Shown: positions 17,410-26,244 of the stretch, one piece after another
How positions within the stretch are numbered: the first letter of the stretch is position 1
Layout: every line of letters begins with the position of its first letter
Source: Caballeronia sp031450805
Lineage (GTDB): Bacteria > Pseudomonadota > Gammaproteobacteria > Burkholderiales > Burkholderiaceae
Length of the DNA stretch: 64,000 nt
Direction of reading: 5' to 3'
Assembly: GCF_031450805.1 (NCBI RefSeq)
Contig: NZ_JARTVY010000001.1
Span: forward strand, 1,860,001-1,924,000
The notes under the pieces: generated by a model
Database searches by the model: none
Told to the model about the DNA's origin: nothing
Seen by the model: the letters and a program-made list of their open reading frames with translations, nothing else
Made by a program: the position numbers and the translations under genes

Positions 17410-20400
17410 ATGACCGCACTCGAAAAGCTGCTCGATACGTTCCGCCACGCCGCCGTCACTGAGCGCGAGAAGGGGACCTATTTCGAAGATTTGATCGTCT
17501 GCTATCTGCGGAACGAAGCCACTTACCGTGATCTCTACAGCGACGTGTGGACCTACGCCGAGTGGGCAAAACAGCGGGGACTAACGGCGCAAGACGCCGG
17601 TATTGACCTTGTTGCGAAGACTCGCGGCACGGATGAAATCCATGCCATACAGTGCAAGATGTATGCGCCGGACTATAAGGTCCAGAAGGGCGACATCGAT
17701 AGCTTCTTCACAGCATCAGGTAAGAAGCCCTTCTCGCGACGGATCATCGTCGCCACGACCGATCATTGGAGCGATCACGCTGAAGATGCCTTGCTGGATC
17801 AGCAGCCGCCCGTTAGCAAGATCGACTTGACCGCCCTTGAAGAGAGTCAGATCGATTGGTCGAAGTATCAGCCGAAAGCTGCACCGGTCATCAAGGCGAA
17901 GAAGGAACTGCGCCCGCACCAGACTAACGCACTGGACGCCGCTGTTCATGGTCTGGCGGACGCTGACCGTGGCAAGTTGATTATGGCTTGCGGTACGGGG
18001 AAGACGTTCACCAGCTTGAAGATTGCCGAAACGGTGGCCGGTGCTGGCAAGCGTGTGCTGTTCTTGGTTCCAAGCCTGTCGCTGCTGTCACAGACCTTGA
18101 CCGAATGGACGCAAGAAGCCAAGACGCCGCTTCATAGCTTCGCCGTGTGTTCCGATAGCGATGTGGGGAAGAAGCGCAAGAAGGAAGACGACGAAGTGAA
18201 GACCTTCGTCCATGAACTGCGCTATCCGGCGACCACGAATTCGGCACGACTGGCGGACGAGATGGCGAAGCGTCACGACGCATCACATATGAGCGTCGTT
18301 TTCAGCACCTATCACTCCATCGACGTAATCAGCCGCGCGCAGAAAGACTTCAAGCTCGCTGACTTCGACCTGATCGTTTGCGATGAAGCCCACCGCACGA
18401 CCGGCGCGACCTTCGGTGATGATGACGAGAGCACCTTCGTCCGGGTTCATGACGCGGACTACATCCGCGCCGCCAAGCGTCTGTATATGACGGCGACGCC
18501 GCGCATCTATGGCGATTCGGCCAAGGCTACTGCGGAACGTGACAACGTGGCGCTTTGCTCGATGGACGATAAAGCGCTGTACGGCGAAGAACTGTTCGTC
18601 ATCACGTTCTCGGAAGCCGTCAAACGCGGGCTGCTGGTTGATTACAAGGTGATCGTGCTGGCAGTCGAGGAAGCGCACGTCAGCCGCCGTCTTCAAGACC
18701 TGCTGCGCGACGAGAACAACCAATTGAAGGTGGACGACGCGGCCAAGATCGTCGGGTGCTGGAAGGCGCTTTCGAAGCAAGGGCTTACCGAAGACCTGAT
18801 CGGCGACGGCGATCCGATGAAACGTGCCGTGGCCTTCTGTCAGGTCATTGAGGTTTCGAAGGGTGCGAAGACGCATAAGGTTAGTTCGAAGCAAATCGCC
18901 GGAATGTTCCAATCTGTCGTCGAAGCGTATCAGGCAGCAGAAGAGACAGAAGAGTTCGAACAGGCGGCGCGGCTTCGCTGCGAAGCCGAGCACGTCGATG
19001 GCGGCATGAATGCCAGCGAGAAGGAAGCGAAATTGGCTTGGCTGAAGGCCGAGACGCCTGAGAATACCTGTCGCATCCTCAGCAATGTGCGCTGCCTGTC
19101 CGAAGGTGTGGACGTTCCGGCATTAGATGCGGTGCTATTCCTGACGCCACGTAATTCACAGGTTGACGTAGTCCAGTCCGTTGGTCGCGTCATGCGCAAT
19201 GCACCGGGCAAGAAACGCGGCTATGTCGTGCTGCCGGTGGTGATTCCTGCTGGCGTCGCACCGCACGAAGCCCTCAACGACAACCAGACTTACAAGGTGG
19301 TGTGGCAGGTGCTGCAAGCGTTGCGCTCGCACGATGACCGCTTCGACGCGATGGTGAACAAGCTTGAACTAAACGGGCCGAACACCAGCAAGATGGAAGT
19401 CATCGCCATCACCGACAAAATCCAGAAGAAACAGGAGAAGTCGAAGGGGCCGAAGAACAAGGATGCCGGTAAGGGTGGTTTCACTATTGGCGAAGCAGCC
19501 AAGAAGCGAACGGCACCGGATCAGGGCGAACTGCAATTCGAGATCGGTGAGATCGAGAAGGCCATCTATGCCAAGCTCGTTCAGAAGGTCGGCAACCGTC
19601 ACCATTGGGAAGATTGGGCGAATGACATCTCGAAGATCGCCCGGACTCATATCGATCGCATCACCGGCATCATCGAGAACCCTGCCAACGCGAAGGAACG
19701 GGATGCGTTCAACGAATTTGCAGCAGAACTGCGTGATGACCTAAACGGCAGCATTACGGATGGCGAAATCATTGAGATGTTGGCGCAGCATCTCATCACG
19801 AAGCCGGTATTCGATGCCCTATTCGCAGACTACAGCTTCGCGAAGCACAACCCGATGTCGTTGGCAATGCAGAGCGTGCTGGATGTGCTGCAAGAACACC
19901 GGCTGGACAAGGAAGCCGACACGCTGGATCGGTTCTACGAGAGCGTGAAGCTGCGGGCAGAAGGCATTGACAATGCGGCGGGCAAGCAGAAGATCGTCGT
20001 CGAGCTTTACGATAAGTTCTTCCGCAATGCCTTCCCGAAGATGACCGAGCGGTTGGGGATTGTCTATACGCCGGTCGAAGTCGTGGACTTCATCATCCAC
20101 AGCGTCGCCGACGTGCTGCAAGCCGAATTCGGGCAGACCCTTGGTAGCAAGGGCGTTCACATAATCGATCCCTTCGTCGGAACGGGCACCTTCGTAACCC
20201 GGTTGTTGCAAAGCGGCCTGATTAAGCCCGAAGAACTGCCGCACAAGTACAAGCACGAAATCCATGCGAACGAAATCGTTCTGCTGGCCTATTACATTGC
20301 GTGCATCAACATCGAAGCGGTGTATCACGGCATCGTCGGCGGGAAGTACCAGCCCTTCGAAGGCATTTGCCTGACTGATACCTTTCAGATGTATGAGAAG

Positions 20401-22389
20401 GAAGACTTGGTGGATGCGCTGCTGGTGCAGAACAGCGCACGCCGTAAGCGCCAGAAGAAGCTGGACATCCGGGTCATTATGGCAAATCCGCCATATTCTA
20501 TTGGTCAAGGCAGTCAGAACGACAACAACCAGAATATTGAATATCCGCAGTTAGATGACCGTATTCGCAATACATACGTTGAACGTTCGGATGCAGCACT
20601 CTCGCGAGGACTTTACGATAGCTACATCCGAGCGATCCGTTGGGCCACTGATCGAATCGGAAATAGTGGCGTTGTCGGATTTGTTACCAATGCAGGTTTC
20701 TTGGAGGCTGCATCTGCGGATGGTCTACGAAAATGTCTTGCTGACGACTTCTCAAGCATGTATGTCTTCCATTTGCGCGGTAATCAACGCACTTCCGGTG
20801 AACTGTCGCGCAAGGAAGGGGGTAAGATTTTTGGTAGCGGTAGCCGTGCCCCGATTGCGATCTCTATCTTAGTAAAAAATCCGGGTGCCGCGCAGCATGG
20901 GAATATTTACTTTCACGATATTGGCGACTACCTAAGTCGCGAAGAGAAGCTGAATAAAATAAGGGATTATTTTAGTATCGAGGGTATCACTAAAGCCAGA
21001 GGCTGGCGGACTTTAAGTCCAGATCAGCATGGTGATTGGTTGAATCAACGCGACGATTACTTTGAAGAGTACATTGCTATTGGAGATAAGAAAGGGGCTG
21101 TTGCAAAGCTCTTTTCGGACTATTCTCAAGGGGTTGTGACGAATCGTGATGCGTGGGCTTATAACGCATCGAAAAGCCAAGTCGAAAATAATATGAAGAA
21201 GATGATCGAATTCTATAATAGGGAGGTCGATCGCTTTGACGTAGCCTGTAGCAAATTTGACAAAAAATCTAGAGAAGCTCAAGTTAACGGATTCATAAAT
21301 ACGGACGCTTCTAAAATTAGCTGGTCTAGAGGCTTAAAGAGTGAATTGGTCAAAGGTAGGAAATACACTTTTGATCGAGATTGTTTGACGGAAAGCATTT
21401 ATCGCCCATATAGTAAGCAGTGGCTATATCTGAATCGCCAGTTTAATGAGATGATTTTGAAGATGCCACGCATTTTTCCTGCGAAAAATGCCGAAAATCG
21501 AGCGATCATGGTTAAAGGTAATTGGGCGATGGGGGATGGCCAAATAGCGTTGATGATCGACAAGGTAGTCTGTTTGCAGCCGGACGGCGGTGCGCAATGC
21601 TTTCCATTGTATTTCTATGATGAGGCCGGAGAGGACGATGTCGAGGACCAAGAGCAGCAAGTTGGATTGTTCGATACTCGTAACGAAACAGCGCGCCGCG
21701 ACGCGTTGACCGACGAGGGGCTGGCGTATTTCCAATCCGTGTATCCGGGCGAACAGATCGGCAAGAACGACGTTTTTTACTACGTCTACGGTTTGCTGCA
21801 TTCCCAGGACTATCTGGAACGCTATGCCGACAATCTGTCTAAGGAGTTGCCGCGCGTACCATGTATGAAGTCAGCCGCCGACTTCTGGACTTTCTCGAAG
21901 GCCGGTCGGAGGCTCGCTGACTTGCACGTCAATTATGAGGCAGTTGAGATGTATCCGTTGCAGATCGAAGGCGGTGGGCTACTACTGACGGATGCCGACT
22001 ATCGTGTCTCGAAGATGAAGTACGGTAAGAAGGGCAAGGACAAGGACCTCACGACGCTCATCTACAACGATAAGATCACGGTGAAGGGGATACCGCTGGA
22101 AGCCTATGAATATGTAGTCAATGGCAAACCAGCGTTGGATTGGGTGGTTGATCGTCAGCAGGTGCGGATCGATAGTGCTAGCGGCATCGTTAACGACGCC
22201 AACGATTACGCCATCGAGACAATGAACAATGCACGTTACCCGTTGGAACTGTTCCAGCGTGTCGTGACGGTCAGTCTCGAAACGATGAAGATCGTGAAGT
22301 CATTGCCGCCTCTAGACATTCAGGAGCCGGGTCCGACTGTAGATCAGTTAGTCGGGGCGGACGGTGCTTCGGATGCAATGACTGTGTGA
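17410..22389 (+). CDS. Single-polypeptide (type ISP-like) restriction-modification enzyme
   Basis: This 1659-residue protein combines restriction and methylation in one chain, as in the LlaGI/LlaBIII group. An N-terminal PD-(D/E)XK nuclease (E26, D66 and QCK at 81-83) is followed by a superfamily 2 helicase/translocase: Walker A ACGTGKT near 193, DEAH near 325 and motif VI QSVGRVMRN near 590. Next is an N6-adenine methyltransferase, with motif I DPFVGTGTF near 920 and NPPY near 1027. The C-terminal third is the probable target-recognition part. All motifs look intact. The stretch from about 20870 to 21640 is clearly AT-richer than the rest, as if the recognition module was exchanged. Expected role: cutting unmodified incoming DNA; the recognition site cannot be read from sequence. 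Confidence 0.9.
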   Translation: MTALEKLLDTFRHAAVTEREKGTYFEDLIVCYLRNEATYRDLYSDVWTYAEWAKQRGLTAQDAGIDLVAKTRGTDEIHAIQCKMYAPDYKVQKGDIDSFFTASGKKPFSRRIIVATTDHWSDHAEDALLDQQPPVSKIDLTALEESQIDWSKYQPKAAPVIKAKKELRPHQTNALDAAVHGLADADRGKLIMACGTGKTFTSLKIAETVAGAGKRVLFLVPSLSLLSQTLTEWTQEAKTPLHSFAVCSDSDVGKKRKKEDDEVKTFVHELRYPATTNSARLADEMAKRHDASHMSVVFSTYHSIDVISRAQKDFKLADFDLIVCDEAHRTTGATFGDDDESTFVRVHDADYIRAAKRLYMTATPRIYGDSAKATAERDNVALCSMDDKALYGEELFVITFSEAVKRGLLVDYKVIVLAVEEAHVSRRLQDLLRDENNQLKVDDAAKIVGCWKALSKQGLTEDLIGDGDPMKRAVAFCQVIEVSKGAKTHKVSSKQIAGMFQSVVEAYQAAEETEEFEQAARLRCEAEHVDGGMNASEKEAKLAWLKAETPENTCRILSNVRCLSEGVDVPALDAVLFLTPRNSQVDVVQSVGRVMRNAPGKKRGYVVLPVVIPAGVAPHEALNDNQTYKVVWQVLQALRSHDDRFDAMVNKLELNGPNTSKMEVIAITDKIQKKQEKSKGPKNKDAGKGGFTIGEAAKKRTAPDQGELQFEIGEIEKAIYAKLVQKVGNRHHWEDWANDISKIARTHIDRITGIIENPANAKERDAFNEFAAELRDDLNGSITDGEIIEMLAQHLITKPVFDALFADYSFAKHNPMSLAMQSVLDVLQEHRLDKEADTLDRFYESVKLRAEGIDNAAGKQKIVVELYDKFFRNAFPKMTERLGIVYTPVEVVDFIIHSVADVLQAEFGQTLGSKGVHIIDPFVGTGTFVTRLLQSGLIKPEELPHKYKHEIHANEIVLLAYYIACINIEAVYHGIVGGKYQPFEGICLTDTFQMYEKEDLVDALLVQNSARRKRQKKLDIRVIMANPPYSIGQGSQNDNNQNIEYPQLDDRIRNTYVERSDAALSRGLYDSYIRAIRWATDRIGNSGVVGFVTNAGFLEAASADGLRKCLADDFSSMYVFHLRGNQRTSGELSRKEGGKIFGSGSRAPIAISILVKNPGAAQHGNIYFHDIGDYLSREEKLNKIRDYFSIEGITKARGWRTLSPDQHGDWLNQRDDYFEEYIAIGDKKGAVAKLFSDYSQGVVTNRDAWAYNASKSQVENNMKKMIEFYNREVDRFDVACSKFDKKSREAQVNGFINTDASKISWSRGLKSELVKGRKYTFDRDCLTESIYRPYSKQWLYLNRQFNEMILKMPRIFPAKNAENRAIMVKGNWAMGDGQIALMIDKVVCLQPDGGAQCFPLYFYDEAGEDDVEDQEQQVGLFDTRNETARRDALTDEGLAYFQSVYPGEQIGKNDVFYYVYGLLHSQDYLERYADNLSKELPRVPCMKSAADFWTFSKAGRRLADLHVNYEAVEMYPLQIEGGGLLLTDADYRVSKMKYGKKGKDKDLTTLIYNDKITVKGIPLEAYEYVVNGKPALDWVVDRQQVRIDSASGIVNDANDYAIETMNNARYPLELFQRVVTVSLETMKIVKSLPPLDIQEPGPTVDQLVGADGASDAMTV

Positions 22390-22476
22390 TCGGCTAGCAA
22401 CGGTCGGCGACTGCAATCATTTAGGCCCGACCTATTGTTCGCTTGCAGACGGCTGACTTCCCCGATAGTGGGACCC

Positions 22477-22920
22477 CACTGGTGGAGACACCCACTGGTG
22501 GAGACACCCACTGGTGGAGACACCCACTGGTGGAGACACCCACTGGTGGAGACACCCACTGGTGGAGACACCCACTGGTGGAGACACCCACTGGTGGAGA
22601 CACCCACTGGTGGAGACACCCACTGGTGGAGACACCCACTGGTGGAGACACCCACTGGTGGAGACACCCACTGGTGGAGACACCCACTGGTGCAGACACC
22701 CACTGGTGCAGACACCCACTGGTGCAGACACCCACTGGTGCAGACACCCACTGGTGCAGACACCCACTGGTGGAGACACCCACTGGTGGAGACACCCACT
22801 GGTGGAGACACCCACTGGTGCAGACACCCACTGGTGGAGACACCCACTGGTGCAGACACCCACTGGTGCAGACACACTGGTGCGGACACCCACTGGTGCA
22901 TATACCCACTGGTGCAGACC
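22477..22920. repeat. Tandem array of about 28 copies of a 16-bp unit
   Basis: The unit is CACTGGTGGAGACACC with one main variant, CACTGGTGCAGACACC. The order is 13 copies of the G form, 5 of the C form, 3 G, then C, G, C, C. It ends with a 14-bp unit and three diverged copies before decaying into partial matches near 22960. No spacers separate the units, so it is not a CRISPR array. All six frames stay open through it because the unit contains no stop, so the apparent proteins there (ETPTGGDTHWWRHPLV repeats) are not credible. It starts 88 bases after the restriction gene stop. The remainder of the gap to 23177 shows nothing I can name. Confidence 0.95.
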
Positions 22921-23177
22921 GCCTACCCGTGGTCGAGACCTCCTACTAGTGGTGACGGGCCCCTGCCATAACATTGACCTACCTGATGTCATGGTGATCC
23001 GGTCGGCGTGCCGTTGTGCCGCTGGAAAATATTATCGGCGGCATTGCACTAATGTAGCCGACGACTGTAGCCGAATGCTTCCATCTATTGCTACATTCCA
23101 AGCCCGTTGACGAAGGCGACGGATTCAGATCGCAGCCCCTCTCACTTGTGTCTGCAATCGCGCTGCATATCGCCCCG

Positions 23178-24380
23178 TCACGCCTTACGCGGAAACTGCA
23201 ACACTGTTCCTGTTGGCAAGGTCGGCGACCCGTCAGCGGACTGTTTCTTCAATCGAACTGCGTCCAATGATGAGACGCTTGGTTGGTGACTGAAGAATCC
23301 ATCCGGCAGTCCGCAAAGCCTTTCGCAATCAGTTGCACCGAATCCCACTGATGCAAGAAGTCCTTCCTTGGTCAGGCCGCCCTCAGACAGAAGTAGATTG
23401 GTGGTACGGGGAAGAAGGCGGACCGATTCAAAGCCAAGTCGGTCGTCTAGCGGTTCACCTTTTCGCCAACCGCGTGCGCTGTAGTTCTTCCACAGACGGG
23501 TCGCGTAAGCGTCGTCGATGATCTCCAATTGACGGCAACGCATAATCATTGCGGCGACTGACACCTTCCAGCGCAGCTTCAGTGCGAGAAAAGTATCAAG
23601 ACTAGGTCGGATCATTTCCGCCGCGAACGTTTCAGCGGGCAGCAGAAATGCAGCCGCGAACAGATGTGCTTGCCGTTCGATCTCGGGATACCGCTTCATG
23701 AACTCTATGTCATCGATGTCCCGGTGCAGAACCAGATGTCCGAGTTCGTGAGCGGCGTCGAATCTGCTGCGGACACCATTAGCTTTGTCCGCAGCAAGGA
23801 ATACGTATGGGCGGCCATCGGTTTCGAACCACTTTGACGCGCCATCCATCCGGGTGTAGCCGAGTTCTTCACGAACGCAAATGACACCAGCATTCTCCAA
23901 CACAAGCACCATATCCGAGATCGGACCAAGGCCAAGATTCCACTGTCGGCGGCATGCTTGCGCCGCTTGTTCGATGTCGGCGTCAGTGATCTTCAAGTGG
24001 TCATTCGCGCCGAGGCACGGAATGTTGACCGCAGGCCAATCGACCCACTCCTGAAGGACGAGACTTATCTCATTCAGCCACTTCAGGCGGATGTCAGAGA
24101 TTGTTTGTGCTTCCTTGGTAACTGCCGCCGTGCTTCTGAAGAAACAGACCTTGTCCCCGTAGTCCGGTAGAGCGGTGAGAAACCATGAAGTCGGCATACC
24201 AAGTTCATCGGACAGGCGCTGAAGCGCCTCCGATTCGGGAACTTGATCGCCCTTCTCCCACTTCGAGACGGTACCCGACGACTTCCCCACCTTCGCCGCC
24301 AACGCTGTCTGCGTCAGCCCACGGCAAAGACGGGCCTGTATAAGGCGTTCGGGCTGAAAGCCTGAAACTCCAATTCGCAT
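23178..24380 (-). CDS. XRE helix-turn-helix plus ImmA/IrrE-type metallopeptidase
   Basis: The 400-residue protein begins with an XRE DNA-binding domain (residues about 10-65: GLTQTALAAKVGKSSGTVSKWE). It continues into an ImmA/IrrE (M78) peptidase domain with HELGH at 211-215, then ERQAHLFAAAFLLP supplying the likely third zinc ligand. In known systems such proteins cleave or release repressors of mobile elements after DNA damage; here that is inference. It starts 2 bases after the stop of the upstream 220-residue gene, so the two are probably translationally coupled. It converges on the repeat array. Confidence 0.88.
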   Translation of the reverse strand: MRIGVSGFQPERLIQARLCRGLTQTALAAKVGKSSGTVSKWEKGDQVPESEALQRLSDELGMPTSWFLTALPDYGDKVCFFRSTAAVTKEAQTISDIRLKWLNEISLVLQEWVDWPAVNIPCLGANDHLKITDADIEQAAQACRRQWNLGLGPISDMVLVLENAGVICVREELGYTRMDGASKWFETDGRPYVFLAADKANGVRSRFDAAHELGHLVLHRDIDDIEFMKRYPEIERQAHLFAAAFLLPAETFAAEMIRPSLDTFLALKLRWKVSVAAMIMRCRQLEIIDDAYATRLWKNYSARGWRKGEPLDDRLGFESVRLLPRTTNLLLSEGGLTKEGLLASVGFGATDCERLCGLPDGFFSHQPSVSSLDAVRLKKQSADGSPTLPTGTVLQFPRKA

Positions 24381-24382
24381 TG

Positions 24383-25045
24383 TTACTTTTCCGATTCGCC
24401 CATGCGGCGCTTCAAGGTAGCAAACGCCAAGTCTGGGACTTCGATCTTCTCTTCTGGGTGGTATGCAGCCATCACATCGGAGACAGGCACGAACAGGTGC
24501 CAGTCTGTGAGATTGCTATAAGGCACACCGACCATTACGCCGAAGGGTACCGATTGCGGCTCGCGTCGGTGCGGCTTAACAGCGACGATCAAACAGCCCA
24601 AGCCATCGGGAAGCGGTTCTGCATTCCCGGTGAAGAGGTCACGGTTTGCTGGTTCCAGTCGGTCATTGACGGCAGCAATCATCTGGCGATGTTTGGCCTG
24701 TCTTGGCGTCCTGTTGTTGAAGGGAACGCAAATCTGACCGAAGCGTATCTCACCGCTGGCGACAAGACTAAAGCGTTCACCTTTAGGTTCGGTGTGCGGG
24801 GCAGCGACGACCATCCCGGCAACGTCTGCCGCTTTGCGCAACGCTGCACTCGACCTGTAGTGTTGCAGTTGCGGATGCACCCGGAACCTCTCTGGGTCAT
24901 CGAACGTAACCGCATGCCGGTGCGCGTCGGAATGACCAGCTTCGATTTCTTCCACAACACGCTGAAAGAATATTGCCGGTGTGCGGGATGCGATGTACTG
25001 AATCAGATCGTCTTTCAGAGGACGGCGGACAGCTTGCAGGGTCAA
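24383..25045 (-). CDS. Unknown protein coupled to the XRE/ImmA gene
   Basis: A 220-residue soluble protein that I do not recognise. The likely start is a TTG at 25045 with TAGGAG 7 bases upstream. It has no signal peptide or membrane segment. The C-terminal half is the most structured-looking (GLGCLIVAVKPHRREP, GVMVGVPYSNLTDWHLFVP). Its stop lies 2 bases before the start of the XRE/ImmA gene, which argues that it is real, against the competing opposite-strand frame. It might be the partner or substrate of the peptidase, but nothing in the sequence proves this. Confidence 0.6.
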   Translation of the reverse strand: MTLQAVRRPLKDDLIQYIASRTPAIFFQRVVEEIEAGHSDAHRHAVTFDDPERFRVHPQLQHYRSSAALRKAADVAGMVVAAPHTEPKGERFSLVASGEIRFGQICVPFNNRTPRQAKHRQMIAAVNDRLEPANRDLFTGNAEPLPDGLGCLIVAVKPHRREPQSVPFGVMVGVPYSNLTDWHLFVPVSDVMAAYHPEEKIEVPDLAFATLKRRMGESEK

Positions 25046-25117
25046 AGTAGGCTCCTACCAACGTGTGATGCGGATTTATTGTGAAAAATTATTCGTTTTG
25101 AAGCTGAACGCGAGACA

Positions 25118-25147
25118 AGTATAGCGTTAACCGGGTGCGATGGTGAA
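25118..25147 (-). promoter_or_regulatory. Candidate promoter for the 220-aa/ImmA pair
   Basis: On the minus strand, TTCACC (25147-25142) and TATACT (25123-25118) are separated by 18 bases. They lie about 75 bases upstream of the TTG start. Confidence 0.4.
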
Positions 25148-25260
25148 GCCTATGCGTAGACGAGAGATCAGCCCGTCGAGCTTGCGTGTCGGCATGCCGG
25201 GAACCCACCGTTTGCTAACAGTGGTCGGACGCAATCCCACGAACCGTTGGAAATATAGGG

Positions 25261-25290
25261 TTGACAATTTCCGACAGGCGGTGATATTCT
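25261..25290 (+). promoter_or_regulatory. Sigma-70 promoter of the resolvase gene
   Basis: A perfect TTGACA at 25261-25266 and TATTCT at 25285-25290 are separated by 18 bases, 32 bases before the resolvase ATG. The promoter overlaps the region where a resolvase would normally bind. Confidence 0.6.
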
Positions 25291-25321
25291 GACACCCTTT
25301 TCCAACGCCTTCGGGGTGTCT

Positions 25322-25921
25322 ATGGCGATCTTCGGGTACGGTCGGGTAAGCACGCGGGAACAGACAACCGAGAATCAGCGTCTCGAAATCGAGAACGCCG
25401 GTTTCAAACTCGATTACTGGTTCACCGACGAAGCCATCAGCGGCAAGACCCATGCGTCGCAGCGCCCGCAGTTCGTCGCGATGTTGGACAAGATCAGGGA
25501 CGGCGAGACGCTGGTCGTATCTCGTCTCGACAGACTTGGCCGTGATGCCGAAGATGTGCTGCGGACCGTGCGGACGTTGGCCGAACGAAAGATTGAAGTC
25601 ATCGTGCTTCAACTTGGGAAGCTGGACCTTGGATCGTCTGCCGGAAAGCTAATGCTTACGATGTTATCGGCTGTTGCGGAGATGGAGCGTTCACTGCTTG
25701 TCGAACGCACACAAGCCGGACTTACGCGTGCGAAGGCCGAAGGTAAAACCCTTGGTCGGCCATCCAAGACGACGCCAGCGCAACGCGAAGAGATGAAGGG
25801 CAAGTACGCTGCGGGCGAGACGGTCAGTGCTTTGGCGCGGACCTACGGCATTTCACGGGCGAGTGTACTGGCGGTGGTGAATCCGCAGTCAGCAGCCGCG
25901 CAACCGACGACTGTCTCATAA
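25322..25921 (+). CDS. Small serine recombinase (resolvase/invertase family)
   Basis: The 199-residue protein has a catalytic N-terminal domain starting FGYGRVSTREQT (serine nucleophile in RVST), then LVVSRLDRLGRDAEDVL and AEMERSLLVERTQAGL. The C-terminal helix-turn-helix (ETVSALARTYGISRASV, about residues 165-185) is typical of Tn3-type resolvases and DNA invertases. The start at 25322 gives the family-like MAIFGYGRVS; a GTG at 25316 is possible. It is too small to be the island integrase. Likely roles are cointegrate or dimer resolution, or inversion. It meets the small XRE gene end to end. Confidence 0.92.
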   Translation: MAIFGYGRVSTREQTTENQRLEIENAGFKLDYWFTDEAISGKTHASQRPQFVAMLDKIRDGETLVVSRLDRLGRDAEDVLRTVRTLAERKIEVIVLQLGKLDLGSSAGKLMLTMLSAVAEMERSLLVERTQAGLTRAKAEGKTLGRPSKTTPAQREEMKGKYAAGETVSALARTYGISRASVLAVVNPQSAAAQPTTVS

Positions 25922-26158
25922 CCCGGCTTCGGCTATCAACTCGGCCAAAGTTATGTCGAGCGCGTTCGCCAGTCTTTTCAGTGTCAATGTAGCGGCGTTG
26001 TTGGTGCCACGTTCAACACGACCGACATAGCTTCGATCAACGTCAGCGAGCAGGGCCAACTGCTCTTGCGATAGTTCTTTGGCTTCACGGTGGCGGCGAA
26101 TCGCTTCGCCGAGCGCGATTAAGGATGGGTCCTTGCTTTGACGGGTGCTAATTGGCAT
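25916..26158 (-). CDS. Small XRE-family transcriptional regulator
   Basis: An 80-residue protein that is almost only a helix-turn-helix domain: GEAIRRHREAKELSQEQLALLADVDRSYVGRVERG, then LTLKRLANALDITLAELI. This is a stand-alone Cro/CI-like repressor or an antitoxin-like regulator. Its last codons overlap the end of the convergent resolvase gene by 6 bases. It is divergent from the zinc-ribbon gene at 26245 and may control that promoter region. Confidence 0.85.
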   Translation of the reverse strand: MPISTRQSKDPSLIALGEAIRRHREAKELSQEQLALLADVDRSYVGRVERGTNNAATLTLKRLANALDITLAELIAEAGL

Positions 26159-26244
26159 CCCGTCATCGTGTGGGGTAACATCGTCCAGTTCGACGGACCA
26201 TGGTCACCTTTGAGGTGGAACCAGAAACATTCGGGGGATTAACA

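Noticed and set aside
22477..22920. CRISPR array
   Set aside because: Units are contiguous 16-mers with no spacers, and no cas genes are nearby.
22344..23110. Six long open frames through the 16-bp repeats (collagen- or PPR-like at first glance)
   Set aside because: All six frames are open only because the unit has no stop codon in any phase. No frame has a supported start or ribosome site.
24380..25084. 234-codon plus-strand frame
   Set aside because: It lies opposite a minus-strand gene that is translationally coupled to the XRE/ImmA gene, and it has no recognisable domain.
25127..25612. 161-codon minus-strand frame over the resolvase start
   Set aside because: Antisense to the conserved catalytic domain of the resolvase.
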